Positions 27,713 through 35,798 of a DNA stretch of 64,000 nucleotides are shown in pieces. The position numbers were made by a program, and so were the translations under genes. The stretch is from NCBI RefSeq assembly GCF_004916895.1, contig NZ_SNTZ01000004.1, positions 62,001-126,000 on the forward strand, in the 5' to 3' direction. The first letter of the stretch is position 1; every line of letters begins with the position of its first letter. The notes below the pieces were generated by a model. That model had not been told where the DNA came from, did no database searches, and worked only from the letters and a program-made list of their open reading frames with translations. The DNA is from Flagellimonas alvinocaridis (GTDB taxonomy: Bacteria; Bacteroidota; Bacteroidia; Flavobacteriales; Flavobacteriaceae).

Positions 27713-28954
27713 AATCTGTCCAAAATTGTACATATCCTCAAAAGAGCAGTAAAATGGTGCCGGTGCCAGTCTAATGACGTTGGGTTCCCTCCAATCTGTG
27801 ATTACCCCATTTTTCATCAAATAATCAAACAAAGGTCTACCCTCTCCATGAAGAAAAACAGAAAGCTGACAGCCTCTATCCTTTGGGGTGATAATTTCAA
27901 ACGAACTTTCCACCTGCTTATCAATTTCATGAAGGATAAATTCCAAATAAGCCACTATTTTTTGTTGTTTTTCAATAAGGGTGGCCATACCCACTTCGTC
28001 AAACAGTTCCAAGGAAGCCAAATATGGGGCTAAGGACAAAATGGGTGGATTGCTCAACTGCCATGCATCCGCGGATGCAATCGGGTCAAACTCGGGTTCC
28101 ATTAAAAAACGAGTCTCTTTTTTGGTGCCCCACCATCCCTCAAAACGGGGAATATCTTTCTGACCAAGGTATTTTTCGTGCACAAAAATACCCGAAGCGT
28201 TTCCTGGACCACTGTTCATATACTTGTAGCTACACCAAGCGGCAAAGTCGGCGCCCCATCCATGAAGTTGGAGTTTTACATTACCAACAGCATGTGCCAA
28301 GTCCCATCCTACAAAAGCTCCAACGGACTTTCCGGCCTCTGTTATGGCTTTCATGTCCAACACCTGTCCATTGTAATAATTTACGCCACCCATCAAAACC
28401 AGCGCAAGTTCCTCCCCTACTTCTTCAATGGTTTGAACAATATCTTGGGTTCTCCAAGAATGTTCCCCATCGCGCTTTTTCAACTCGACAATGGCCTCGT
28501 TGGGATTCAGACCATGAAATCTGACCTGACTTTGCAGCATATACTGATCGGAGGGAAATGCCTTTTCTTCACAAATGATCTTGAACCTTTTGGCTGTGGG
28601 TCGATAAAAGGACACCATCAACAAATGTAAATTTACGGTAAGGGTGTTCATGACCGAAACCTCTTCCGGTTTTGCCCCCACTACTTTGGAAAGACCTTCG
28701 GCCAATCGTTCGTGATAATCCCACCAGGGTTTATCTGCATAAAAATGTCCTTCAACAGCGAGTTCCCGCCAGTCTTTCATTACCTCATCCACAAATTTTT
28801 GTGAACGCTTGGGCTGCAGTCCCAAAGAATTGCCTGTAAAATAAATGACATCTTTTCCATTTACCTGCGGATAATGAAACTCTTCCCTATAGTGAGAGAG
28901 TACGTCCTCCGCATCCAATTGTTGGGCGAATTCCAAGGTGTTTTTAAAGGTCAT
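27686..28954 (-). CDS. kynU: Kynureninase
   Basis: KynU is a PLP enzyme that cleaves kynurenine to anthranilate, or 3-hydroxykynurenine to 3-hydroxyanthranilate, plus alanine. The 422-residue protein has FTGNSLGLQPKRS near the N terminus, GWDLAHAVGN with the PLP-binding Asp, and the Schiff-base Lys in WCSYKYMNSGPG. The open frame extends to 29062, but ATG at 28954 fits the family and lies 20 bases after a -7 element. With kmo in the window, its substrate is more likely 3-hydroxykynurenine. Confidence 0.95.
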   Translation of the reverse strand: MTFKNTLEFAQQLDAEDVLSHYREEFHYPQVNGKDVIYFTGNSLGLQPKRSQKFVDEVMKDWRELAVEGHFYADKPWWDYHERLAEGLSKVVGAKPEEVSVMNTLTVNLHLLMVSFYRPTAKRFKIICEEKAFPSDQYMLQSQVRFHGLNPNEAIVELKKRDGEHSWRTQDIVQTIEEVGEELALVLMGGVNYYNGQVLDMKAITEAGKSVGAFVGWDLAHAVGNVKLQLHGWGADFAAWCSYKYMNSGPGNASGIFVHEKYLGQKDIPRFEGWWGTKKETRFLMEPEFDPIASADAWQLSNPPILSLAPYLASLELFDEVGMATLIEKQQKIVAYLEFILHEIDKQVESSFEIITPKDRGCQLSVFLHGEGRPLFDYLMKNGVITDWREPNVIRLAPAPFYCSFEDMYNFGQILKRGILQK

Positions 28955-28974
28955 ATTATGCTTTTGATTTGTTT

Positions 28975-28982
28975 CAAAAATA
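28975..28982 (-). promoter_or_regulatory. -7 element (TATTTTTG on the minus strand) upstream of kynU
   Basis: CAAAAATA on the plus strand, ending 20 bases before the ATG at 28954. It supports that start rather than the longer frame from 29062. Confidence 0.5.
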
Positions 28983-29012
28983 CAACTTGTATCAGGATTT
29001 CCTTTGGATGGG

Positions 29013-29477
29013 TCATTCCAAACGCATTTCAATAATATGTTTTTTAAAGCCCACTTTTTCATAGGCCTTTATAGCCGGCAGATTATCATTGTACACCGTA
29101 AGCCTGATTTCCTTAAACTCTCTTTCCATGGACCAAGCTTTCAAGGCCTCCACAATTTTTGCATTGATGCCCATTCCCCGGTACTCATCATCAGTATACA
29201 TGAATCCCAAATAGGCATAATACTCATGGTCTAAATAATGTCTGGCCTTTTTGGAAATGGCATAGCCCGAAGCCACTACTTTCCCATCCACTTCTGCTAC
29301 CACCACGGAGGCTTCCTGATCCAAAATCATTGCCTTAAGATCATAATAACTGATGGGATCCTCCCTGAGGGTAACATCAAAGGGGCGTTCCGCTTTTATG
29401 ATTTCCTGTTCAAACTCCAAAAGCACGGGTAAATCTCCCAAACGGGCACTTCTGATCTGTATATTCTTTTCTGACAT
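29013..29477 (-). CDS. GNAT family N-acetyltransferase
   Basis: A 154-residue protein of the GNAT fold. The acetyl-CoA pyrophosphate-binding segment is visible as DEYRGMGINAKIVEALKAW near residue 100 (a variant of R/Q-x-x-G-x-G/A), preceded by YLGFMYTDD and followed by ELRLTVY-like KEIRLTVYNDNLPAIKAYEKVGF. It may acetylate an amine or a protein N terminus; the substrate cannot be read. It is upstream of kynU on the same strand and could be co-transcribed, although kynU has its own -7 element. Confidence 0.9.
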   Translation of the reverse strand: MSEKNIQIRSARLGDLPVLLEFEQEIIKAERPFDVTLREDPISYYDLKAMILDQEASVVVAEVDGKVVASGYAISKKARHYLDHEYYAYLGFMYTDDEYRGMGINAKIVEALKAWSMEREFKEIRLTVYNDNLPAIKAYEKVGFKKHIIEMRLE

Positions 29478-29520
29478 GTTTTCCTTTTGCTAAACTGGGA
29501 TTTCAATGTAGTTCTTTCTC

Positions 29521-29528
29521 TATTTTTG
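29521..29528 (+). promoter_or_regulatory. -7 element TATTTTTG upstream of the O-methyltransferase
   Basis: An exact TAnnTTTG match 13 bases before the ATG at 29542. Confidence 0.5.
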
Positions 29529-29541
29529 TAAAAATAAAAAC

Positions 29542-30183
29542 ATGCATTTTCTTTCTTCCACACTCGAAAATTATCTAGTGGCCAATTCTGAAGATGAGCC
29601 TGCCCTTTTGGCTGAACTATCCCGTGAAACCCACTTGAAGGTGGTGCGCCCCCGTATGATCACGGGGCATTTTCAAGGGCGGGTATTGAGTTTGCTTTCG
29701 AAAATCATCGCCCCAAAAAATATTCTGGAAATTGGCACCTATACCGGCTATTCAGCACTCTGTTTGGCCGAAGGACTTCAAAATGATGGTCAACTACATA
29801 CCATTGAAGTCAATGAGGAACTGTACGATATGCAACGTAGGTACTTTGAAAGAAGTGGTTATGCTACCCAGATCATACAACATACAGGTGATGCACTCAC
29901 CATTATACCTGAGCTTGATTTTACTTTTGACTTGGTGTTCATTGATGCCCACAAAGTGGAATACGATGCCTACTTTGAAGCAGTCATCCAAAAAACCAAA
30001 CCAGGCAGTGTCATCCTTTCAGACAATGTGCTGTGGTCGGGAAAAGTGGTGGAACCTCTTGACCCATCCGACAAAGCAACGGCTTCCCTACTTGCCTATA
30101 ACGAAAAACTGAAGAACGACCCCAGGGTTGAGACCGTATTATTACCCATAAGGGATGGTCTTACCTTGTGTAGGGTGAAATAA
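29542..30183 (+). CDS. Class I SAM-dependent O-methyltransferase (COMT-like family 3)
   Basis: A 213-residue soluble methyltransferase of the O-methyltransferase family 3 (caffeoyl-CoA/catechol type). It shows the SAM motif LEIGTYTGYSALCLAEGL, the acidic ribose-binding IEVNEELYD, the metal-ligand Asp in FDLVFIDAHKVEY and SDNVLWSGKV. Bacterial members methylate catechols or related phenols in a Mg2+-dependent way, but some act on tRNA (TrmR), so the substrate is open. It converges on the PAP2 gene and overlaps it by 23 bases. Confidence 0.92.
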   Translation: MHFLSSTLENYLVANSEDEPALLAELSRETHLKVVRPRMITGHFQGRVLSLLSKIIAPKNILEIGTYTGYSALCLAEGLQNDGQLHTIEVNEELYDMQRRYFERSGYATQIIQHTGDALTIIPELDFTFDLVFIDAHKVEYDAYFEAVIQKTKPGSVILSDNVLWSGKVVEPLDPSDKATASLLAYNEKLKNDPRVETVLLPIRDGLTLCRVK

Positions 30184-30721
30184 ATTTTTGGTACAGACTA
30201 TAAAAAAGCACCCCTGACAACAAGCCCACCAAGGCACCCACAATAATATCTATAGGATAATGGACGCCTACATAAATACGGCTCATGGTAAAAAGTATGG
30301 GCCAAACAAAAAATAGATAGGCCCATCTTACCTTCTTTCTCAAAAAAAGAAACAATAATACTGTCAAGGAAAATGAGCTTGAAGCATGTCCTGAGAAAAA
30401 ACTATAATCAGTAGGGCTTTTAAGGATCCGTATGAGCAAGTTGATCTCTTCAGTGTTGTTGGGTCGCAATCTGGCAACAGAAACCTTGGTCCAATGGGTA
30501 ATAATTGTAATAAAAAGGGCCAATCCCAAAACAGTCAATAGTTTAAAAAAAGCCTCGCGTTTAGAGAATTTGAGGAACAGTAGAAAGATAAAGAGGATAA
30601 AGAGCGGAACCCAGGTCACGAAATTGGTTACAGTGGTCCAAAAACCATCATATTTTTCAATGCCTAGACCATTTAGAAAGACAAAGGTGTCCCGATCCCA
30701 TTCCAGCAGTCGTTCCAACAT
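30161..30721 (-). CDS. PAP2-superfamily membrane phosphatase
   Basis: A 186-residue membrane protein with about five hydrophobic helices and the three PAP2 motifs: KVSVARLRP, the PSGH-like SFFSGHASSSF and SRIYVGVHYPIDIIVG. It should dephosphorylate a lipid phosphate such as undecaprenyl pyrophosphate, phosphatidic acid or phosphatidylglycerol phosphate on the outer face of the inner membrane. It is transcribed with the TatA-like gene (3-base gap). The catalytic His of SGH and of VHYP are present. Confidence 0.93.
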   Translation of the reverse strand: MLERLLEWDRDTFVFLNGLGIEKYDGFWTTVTNFVTWVPLFILFIFLLFLKFSKREAFFKLLTVLGLALFITIITHWTKVSVARLRPNNTEEINLLIRILKSPTDYSFFSGHASSSFSLTVLLFLFLRKKVRWAYLFFVWPILFTMSRIYVGVHYPIDIIVGALVGLLSGVLFYSLYQKFISPYTR

Positions 30722-30724
30722 GGA

Positions 30725-31003
30725 TTACTTGGTTCCCCTTTTGATGGAACCCGTAACTTCATCCACATTTTTTTTGACTTCATTCAACTCGTTTCGGATA
30801 TCCTTGGTGAAATCGGTATCAATGCCCTGCTTTTCGGCACTTTTCTGGATTTCACGCTTAATGTCGTCTGTAGCATCCCGCAGTTGACGCATTCCCTTGC
30901 CAAGTCCCTTGGCTATTCCGGGGATTTTATCGGCACCAAAGACCATCACCACTATAAATAGGATGAAAAAAATCTCGCCGCCGCTAATGAATAGAAAATA
31001 CAT
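30725..31003 (-). CDS. tatA: TatA/TatB-family twin-arginine translocase subunit
   Basis: A 92-residue protein with a single N-terminal membrane helix (about residues 4-22, ISGGEIFFILFIVVMVFGAD), the short hinge KIPGIAKGLGKG with the conserved FG/P-type turn, an amphipathic helix, and a charged C-terminal tail. It forms the protein-conducting element of the Tat pathway with TatC, which is not in the window. Tat exports folded proteins with twin-arginine signals; the M15 peptidase in this window has a twin-arginine start. The operon partner is the PAP2 phosphatase. Confidence 0.92.
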   Translation of the reverse strand: MYFLFISGGEIFFILFIVVMVFGADKIPGIAKGLGKGMRQLRDATDDIKREIQKSAEKQGIDTDFTKDIRNELNEVKKNVDEVTGSIKRGTK

Positions 31004-31035
31004 GCAACAAATATAATCAGAAGTTGTTGGGAAAA

Positions 31036-31063
31036 TAAAAAAAGCCTCGTGAAATCACGAGGC
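31036..31063 (-). terminator. Rho-independent terminator after the M1 peptidase
   Basis: A perfect 8-bp stem (GCCTCGTG at 31044-31051, CACGAGGC at 31056-31063) with an AAAT loop. On the minus strand it is followed by seven T residues. It lies 20 bases past the peptidase stop and before the tatA gene, separating the two minus-strand units. Confidence 0.92.
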
Positions 31064-31082
31064 TCTTTTCAAGAGTTTTGTA

Positions 31083-33407
31083 TTATTTTCCTTTGATGTT
31101 CTCTTTGAACTTATCAAAATCGGATTTTTCGTCCTTCATGGGCCACGCATTATTGGTGGTATCAATATCAGCAGTTTCCAATTTGGGATCCACAACAATG
31201 CCCACCAATTCTTTTTGTGAGGAGATGACCCTTTTCACTTCGGCATCGTTCTTTCTCCAAATTTCTGGTGGATAGGTGATATTTTCCTTGGTACCATCGG
31301 CATAGGTATACTCCACAATCAATGGCATGGGTATTCCTCCCGGCTTATCAAAAGTAACCTCATAAAAATATTTTGGCTCCTTGACCTTGGCCCTATCAGC
31401 CTCTGTCATGTTGTCCATCATAAATTCCTTAAGGTTCTGTGATGTTTCAGAAGGAGCCTTACCTTTCAGTTCTGGCATAAAATCTTCACTATTCTCTTCG
31501 GCCAAGTATACCAATGGTGGCAAATCTGCCTCAGTAAGGTTTCTGTCTGCCATGTACTTTTTCATTTGGGCCGTTGGCTCACTGCTCACATAGTATTTTT
31601 TAACTCCTTTCACACCAATATCAACATAATCGGTAGTGTAGAACCAACTTCTCCAGAACCAATCCAAATCCACTGCGGAAGCATCTTCCATGGTACGGAA
31701 GAAATCCTCCGGCGTTGGGTGTTTAAACATCCAGCGTTGTGCATAGGTCTTGAACGCATGATCAAAAAGCTCCCTACCCATAACAGTCTCCCTTAAGATA
31801 TTAAGGGCAGTCGCGGGTTTACCATAGGCATTGGCTCCCAATTGGTACACGTTCTCTGGATTGGACATGATCGGAGCAATAAAGCTTTGGTCCCCGCCCA
31901 TATAGGGTACAATATCTGCGGGAACACCTCTTCTTGATGGGTAGTTCTCGTTTGGAGCAATGACGCTTGGATTGTTCCTTCCAAATTCCTGCTCGGCCAA
32001 ATATTGCATAAAGGTGTCCAAACCTTCGTCCATCCATCCCCATTGACGCTCATCGGAATTTACGATCATTGGGAAAAAGTTATGGCCTACCTCATGGATG
32101 ATCACACTGATCATCCCAAATTTGGTCCTATCGGAATAGGTACCGTCCTCATTGGGGCGACCATAGTTCCAACAAATCATGGGGTATTCCATTCCTTGGT
32201 TCTTGGCATGGACTGAAATAGCTTTATGGTATGGATAATCAAAGGTATGCTTTGAATAGGTCTGTAGGGTCTGTACCACCGCCTTGGTGGACATATCTTC
32301 CCAAAGAGGATTTCCTTCTTTAGGATACATGGAAACAGCCATAACATCTTTTCCCCCTATTTTTACGGCCTGCATGTCCCAAATAAACTTTCGGGAAGTG
32401 GCAAAGGCATAATCCCTAACATTGGTAGCCTTGAATTTCCATGTCTTTTTATCGGTTGAGAATCCTTTTTCTGCGGCCTCGGCCTCTTCTTGGGTCACAA
32501 TAATAACTGGCTTGTCATATGATTTTTTGGCTTCCTTGTAGCGCTTCATCATGTCTTTGGAGAACACCTCTTCGCGGTTTTGCAATTCACCTGTTGCATC
32601 CAAGACGTGATCGGCAGGAACGGTAATGCTTACATCATAATTCCCAAAGGGCAGTGCAAATTCCCCACTTCCCCAGAACTGATGGTTTTGCCATCCTTCC
32701 ACATCGCTATAAACCGCCATTCTTGGAAAGAATTGGGCAATCACATAAGCACGGTTGCCGTCTTTTGCAAAATATTCAAAACCAGAACGGGCCCTGTTCA
32801 CGGTATGGTCGGGAACGTTGTACCACCATTTGATGGAGAAAGAAATCTTCTCGCCACTTTTCAAAGGTTGCGGAATGTTCAACCGCATCATGGTTTGGTT
32901 TATGGTATAGGACAATGGTTTTCCGTTGGCATCTTTTACATGCTCAATGTTGAAACCACCATCAAATGGCTCATTGATATAGGTCTGGGTAAAATTATCT
33001 GCCGTATAGGCAATGTTCACTCCATTTCCGTCACGAAGTGGTGATTTTGAATCTTTGGCCCTGACATTCTGGTCCAACTGTACCCAAAGAAACTCCAAAT
33101 CTTCCGGGGAGTTGTTGTGATAGGTAATGGTTTCATCACCATGAATACGTGCGTTTTTGTCATCCAGTTCCACACTGATCACGTAATCTGCTTGTTGTTG
33201 ATAATAATCGGGTCCCGGTGCCCCTGACGCTGCTCTGTAGGTATTGGGAGTAGCAAACTCCTCGTACAACTGTTTAAATTTACTCTGGTTATAATGACCG
33301 GGCTGTCGCTCCTGCTTCACTTCCCCCTCTTCTTGGGCCGATAAGGTAACAGCACCAAAAAGAAACAAGAATGAAGCCACATAATACTTGACTCTGTTCA
33401 TTTTCAA
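31083..33407 (-). CDS. M1 family metallopeptidase, exported
   Basis: A 774-residue protein with a signal peptide (ends near TLSAQ). The N-terminal beta domain (about residues 75-300) precedes the gluzincin catalytic domain with HEVGHNFF (about residue 440) and the third zinc ligand Glu in WMDEGLDTF. This is an aminopeptidase-type zinc protease, likely acting in the periplasm or at the cell surface on peptides for nutrition. The C-terminal zone has no T9SS sorting domain that I can see. A near-consensus promoter lies upstream (TTG and TATTTTTC on the minus strand, 33425-33457, spacer 22). It is followed by a strong terminator. Confidence 0.95.
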   Translation of the reverse strand: MKMNRVKYYVASFLFLFGAVTLSAQEEGEVKQERQPGHYNQSKFKQLYEEFATPNTYRAASGAPGPDYYQQQADYVISVELDDKNARIHGDETITYHNNSPEDLEFLWVQLDQNVRAKDSKSPLRDGNGVNIAYTADNFTQTYINEPFDGGFNIEHVKDANGKPLSYTINQTMMRLNIPQPLKSGEKISFSIKWWYNVPDHTVNRARSGFEYFAKDGNRAYVIAQFFPRMAVYSDVEGWQNHQFWGSGEFALPFGNYDVSITVPADHVLDATGELQNREEVFSKDMMKRYKEAKKSYDKPVIIVTQEEAEAAEKGFSTDKKTWKFKATNVRDYAFATSRKFIWDMQAVKIGGKDVMAVSMYPKEGNPLWEDMSTKAVVQTLQTYSKHTFDYPYHKAISVHAKNQGMEYPMICWNYGRPNEDGTYSDRTKFGMISVIIHEVGHNFFPMIVNSDERQWGWMDEGLDTFMQYLAEQEFGRNNPSVIAPNENYPSRRGVPADIVPYMGGDQSFIAPIMSNPENVYQLGANAYGKPATALNILRETVMGRELFDHAFKTYAQRWMFKHPTPEDFFRTMEDASAVDLDWFWRSWFYTTDYVDIGVKGVKKYYVSSEPTAQMKKYMADRNLTEADLPPLVYLAEENSEDFMPELKGKAPSETSQNLKEFMMDNMTEADRAKVKEPKYFYEVTFDKPGGIPMPLIVEYTYADGTKENITYPPEIWRKNDAEVKRVISSQKELVGIVVDPKLETADIDTTNNAWPMKDEKSDFDKFKENIKGK

Positions 33408-33461
33408 TTTGATTTTAAAACGGTGAAAAATAGGATATTTTAACCAACTCTTAACAATACG

Positions 33462-33980
33462 TTATAAGTTTAACATTCCTTTATTATTTTCCTTGATGAG
33501 CACAAAACTTCTTTTTTGTCCTTTCCATTTTAGGTGGACCACATTTTGTTGTTCTTCAAAAAGATCGGTAAGAATCTCGTTTTGTACGGAAAGTGTTTTT
33601 AATCCTTCGAAATTGGTATTGGTAATCTCCAAATAACAGATGACCACATCATTGTCATAGCTTTTTCCTAAAAAATTGTACGCTACAGGCTCGCCGTTGA
33701 GCTCCACCACAAATTTGGTCCGGAAGTATTTTTCTATATACTCATTGGCAACTTTTGCTTCATTGGGTGTTGCCAATTTAGCCTTGATACCGTAGCGTTC
33801 ATTTAGCAACCTGTCCAGGTCATCTATAAAGATGCGACTGGTTATCTGAAGGGCGTCATCTTTTTCAGAATACACCACATTGGTTACACTAATGTAAAAT
33901 TTGTGCGCCGCGGTAAAAGACAAAAAAAGTACCATTACCAAAGGCAACATTATTCTTTTTGTTATGCTGGTATTCATCAT
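33462..33980 (-). CDS. DUF6702-like exported protein
   Basis: A 172-residue protein with a signal peptide (MLPLVMVLFLSFTAAHKFY) and a mixed alpha/beta domain. The stretch after the signal, HKFYISVTNVVYSEKDDAL, and the later VICYLEITNTNFEG match my memory of DUF6702, a Bacteroidota family of unknown role whose members are often next to an M1 peptidase. I set the start at 33980; 33977 and 33998 are also in frame. It is 54 bases upstream of the M1 gene on the same strand, so co-expression is plausible. Confidence 0.78.
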   Translation of the reverse strand: MMNTSITKRIMLPLVMVLFLSFTAAHKFYISVTNVVYSEKDDALQITSRIFIDDLDRLLNERYGIKAKLATPNEAKVANEYIEKYFRTKFVVELNGEPVAYNFLGKSYDNDVVICYLEITNTNFEGLKTLSVQNEILTDLFEEQQNVVHLKWKGQKRSFVLIKENNKGMLNL

Positions 33981-34054
33981 GTGTGGTATTAGACTCAAGA
34001 TTTAGGCGTGTGTTACAGTATGCTCAATTTTTATGCCATAGGGACGCAAAGATA

Positions 34055-34849
34055 TCAATCCAGATTATTGTTCTTTCGGTATATACGGCTCTTTTGGATC
34101 ATAAAGTCCCAGATTTTGAGTTTATCCTGTGAATCTACAGTCTGTTGAAAGACCTCATCAACTTCACAGAAATACATAAAATCATCTATTTTTTCCTGAG
34201 GTATTTTTAAGGTGGCCACAAAGAGCGAATCCACATAAAAATCTTGGACCTTTTGGGTCTTTGCATAGGTCGCATCTACCTTCACCCGGTTCTTCAGCAT
34301 TTTGGTACGTCCTGTAATGGCATTGATGATAGGGTCCAATGGCGGACTTAGAATCATTCCTACATTAAATTTCCCGGCTGTTGCCTGTTGTAACATTCGC
34401 TCGCTCTGGCTGGGTATCTTACGTTTTGCATTGGGCAACCCCAAGGCTTCGGCACTCACGTCCTTTTCCAAAGTGAGTTTTCCCAAATCTTGGTTAAGGT
34501 CTCCAGAAAGATCGTACGGCCGCACCACCACTTCCCGTAATTCATTTACAAACTCCTCCATGGGTACCATGACAAAACTGGTATTGTAGAGCACTTCGGT
34601 AATGGGTAGTACCTTTCTTTGATACTGTACAGCTGAAAACACCAAAGTATCATTTCGCCTAACTGTAACAGAGAAATTACCATCAATATCTGTAATCACG
34701 GCCTGCTCCGTACTGATGTTCTGCACCACCACCCCAGTAACATCACCATCTGGACTGGTAACCCTACCCAATAACGCTTTGGAAGTTCCATCTTGGGCAT
34801 AGGCCGAGAGAACAAAAAGACATCCGAATACGAAAAGAATATTTCTCAT
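34055..34849 (-). CDS. Carboxypeptidase-like regulatory domain exported protein (paralog B)
   Basis: A 264-residue protein with a signal peptide (cleaved near AYAQ) and an N-terminal CarboxypepD_reg-like beta-sandwich (about residues 25-110, LLGRVTSPDGDVTGVVVQN, TDIDGNFSVTVRRNDTLVFS). That domain is the one found before TonB-dependent receptors, but no plug or barrel follows. The rest (about 110-264) is charged and helical. It overlaps the next upstream gene, a paralog, by 4 bases. Function is unknown; the pair may sit in the periplasm or outer membrane. Confidence 0.82.
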   Translation of the reverse strand: MRNILFVFGCLFVLSAYAQDGTSKALLGRVTSPDGDVTGVVVQNISTEQAVITDIDGNFSVTVRRNDTLVFSAVQYQRKVLPITEVLYNTSFVMVPMEEFVNELREVVVRPYDLSGDLNQDLGKLTLEKDVSAEALGLPNAKRKIPSQSERMLQQATAGKFNVGMILSPPLDPIINAITGRTKMLKNRVKVDATYAKTQKVQDFYVDSLFVATLKIPQEKIDDFMYFCEVDEVFQQTVDSQDKLKIWDFMIQKSRIYRKNNNLD

Positions 34850-35586
34850 TCTTCATTCAAGGTGGCCAAATAGGCCTTGCTCTGGGTAACCAAAAAATCT
34901 ATGAGCTGAAACTCATTTTCCTTTCGCAATAGGGTCTGCGAAGGAATTTTATCGTCGCAATAAAACAGAAACGCATCTATCTTATCTTGCGGCAATCGTA
35001 GATCGGCCACAAAAAATTCATCCTCATAAACATGTCTTAGCACCTCACTGACCTTAAGGGGCGCCCTTTGCTGTCCTTCCGTCTGTTGGGTCTTGAAAAG
35101 AGCCTTAAAAATATTGACAAAGTTGAGTCCATCCCTCATACCCCGGACGCTTTGGGATTCTGCAATGTTTTGAACCTCGGTACTACGATCTATTTCGTAA
35201 TTATATTCCTTAAAGTCATCGTTTTTTACCTCAAGGAACTTCTCTTGATTTTCAGGGGTCACGACCACCTCATCCAATTCCCTGATTTTTTCGTTCACCT
35301 CAACCACCAATCGGTTATTCCGTAAAATTTCCTCTGTGATCACCACCACTTCCAACTGATAGTTGATTGCCGTAAAGACCACTTGGTCCCCTTCCTTTAC
35401 AGAAATGGCAAATTCGCCATCTTCATTGGTGATGGTAGCCATTCCTGTGTTGGAATTGATAACGTTCTCATTGGGCACATTGCTGTTTCTGTAGAGTACC
35501 TTTCCACGCAAAATTTGGCGGTTATCCTGCGCCATGGATAGCCCAGAAATGAGCAATGAAAACAGGATGACTAGTGCATTTCTCAT
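34846..35586 (-). CDS. Carboxypeptidase-like regulatory domain exported protein (paralog A)
   Basis: A 246-residue paralog of the downstream gene with the same layout: signal peptide (SGLSMAQ), a CarboxypepD_reg-like domain (LRGKVLYRNSNVPNENVINS, TNEDGEFAISVKEGDQVVFT) and a C-terminal helical zone. Both end in a similar segment (DLRLPQDKIDAFLFYCDDK here, TLKIPQEKIDDFMYFCEVD in the partner). The two genes overlap by ATGA and are certainly co-transcribed. A tandem duplication is likely. Role unknown. Confidence 0.82.
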   Translation of the reverse strand: MRNALVILFSLLISGLSMAQDNRQILRGKVLYRNSNVPNENVINSNTGMATITNEDGEFAISVKEGDQVVFTAINYQLEVVVITEEILRNNRLVVEVNEKIRELDEVVVTPENQEKFLEVKNDDFKEYNYEIDRSTEVQNIAESQSVRGMRDGLNFVNIFKALFKTQQTEGQQRAPLKVSEVLRHVYEDEFFVADLRLPQDKIDAFLFYCDDKIPSQTLLRKENEFQLIDFLVTQSKAYLATLNEE

Positions 35587-35755
35587 AAAAAAAATTTAAC
35601 TCAAGTTAAAGAAAACCTTTGAAGCCGATATAAAAAAATAAACGCATTCTAAACTTTTGTTAATTCTACCACAGGTTTTGGCACAAAAACGGTATCCGTT
35701 CACCCTTGAACTACGTATTTTGACGGGAAATGTACCAATAATCCGATCATAGGCT

Positions 35756-35763
35756 TAGTTTTG
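35756..35763 (+). promoter_or_regulatory. -7 element TAGTTTTG upstream of the repeat surface protein
   Basis: An exact TAnnTTTG match 35 bases before the GTG start at 35799. It overlaps the alternative GTG at 35763, which argues against that longer start. Confidence 0.45.
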
Positions 35764-35798
35764 TGGTTTACGTTTGGAAATCCTCAAATACAAACACT

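Noticed and set aside
28955..29062. Upstream extension of kynU
   Set aside because: It overlaps a -7 element and the GNAT gene end and gives an unusual N terminus; ATG 28954 fits the family.
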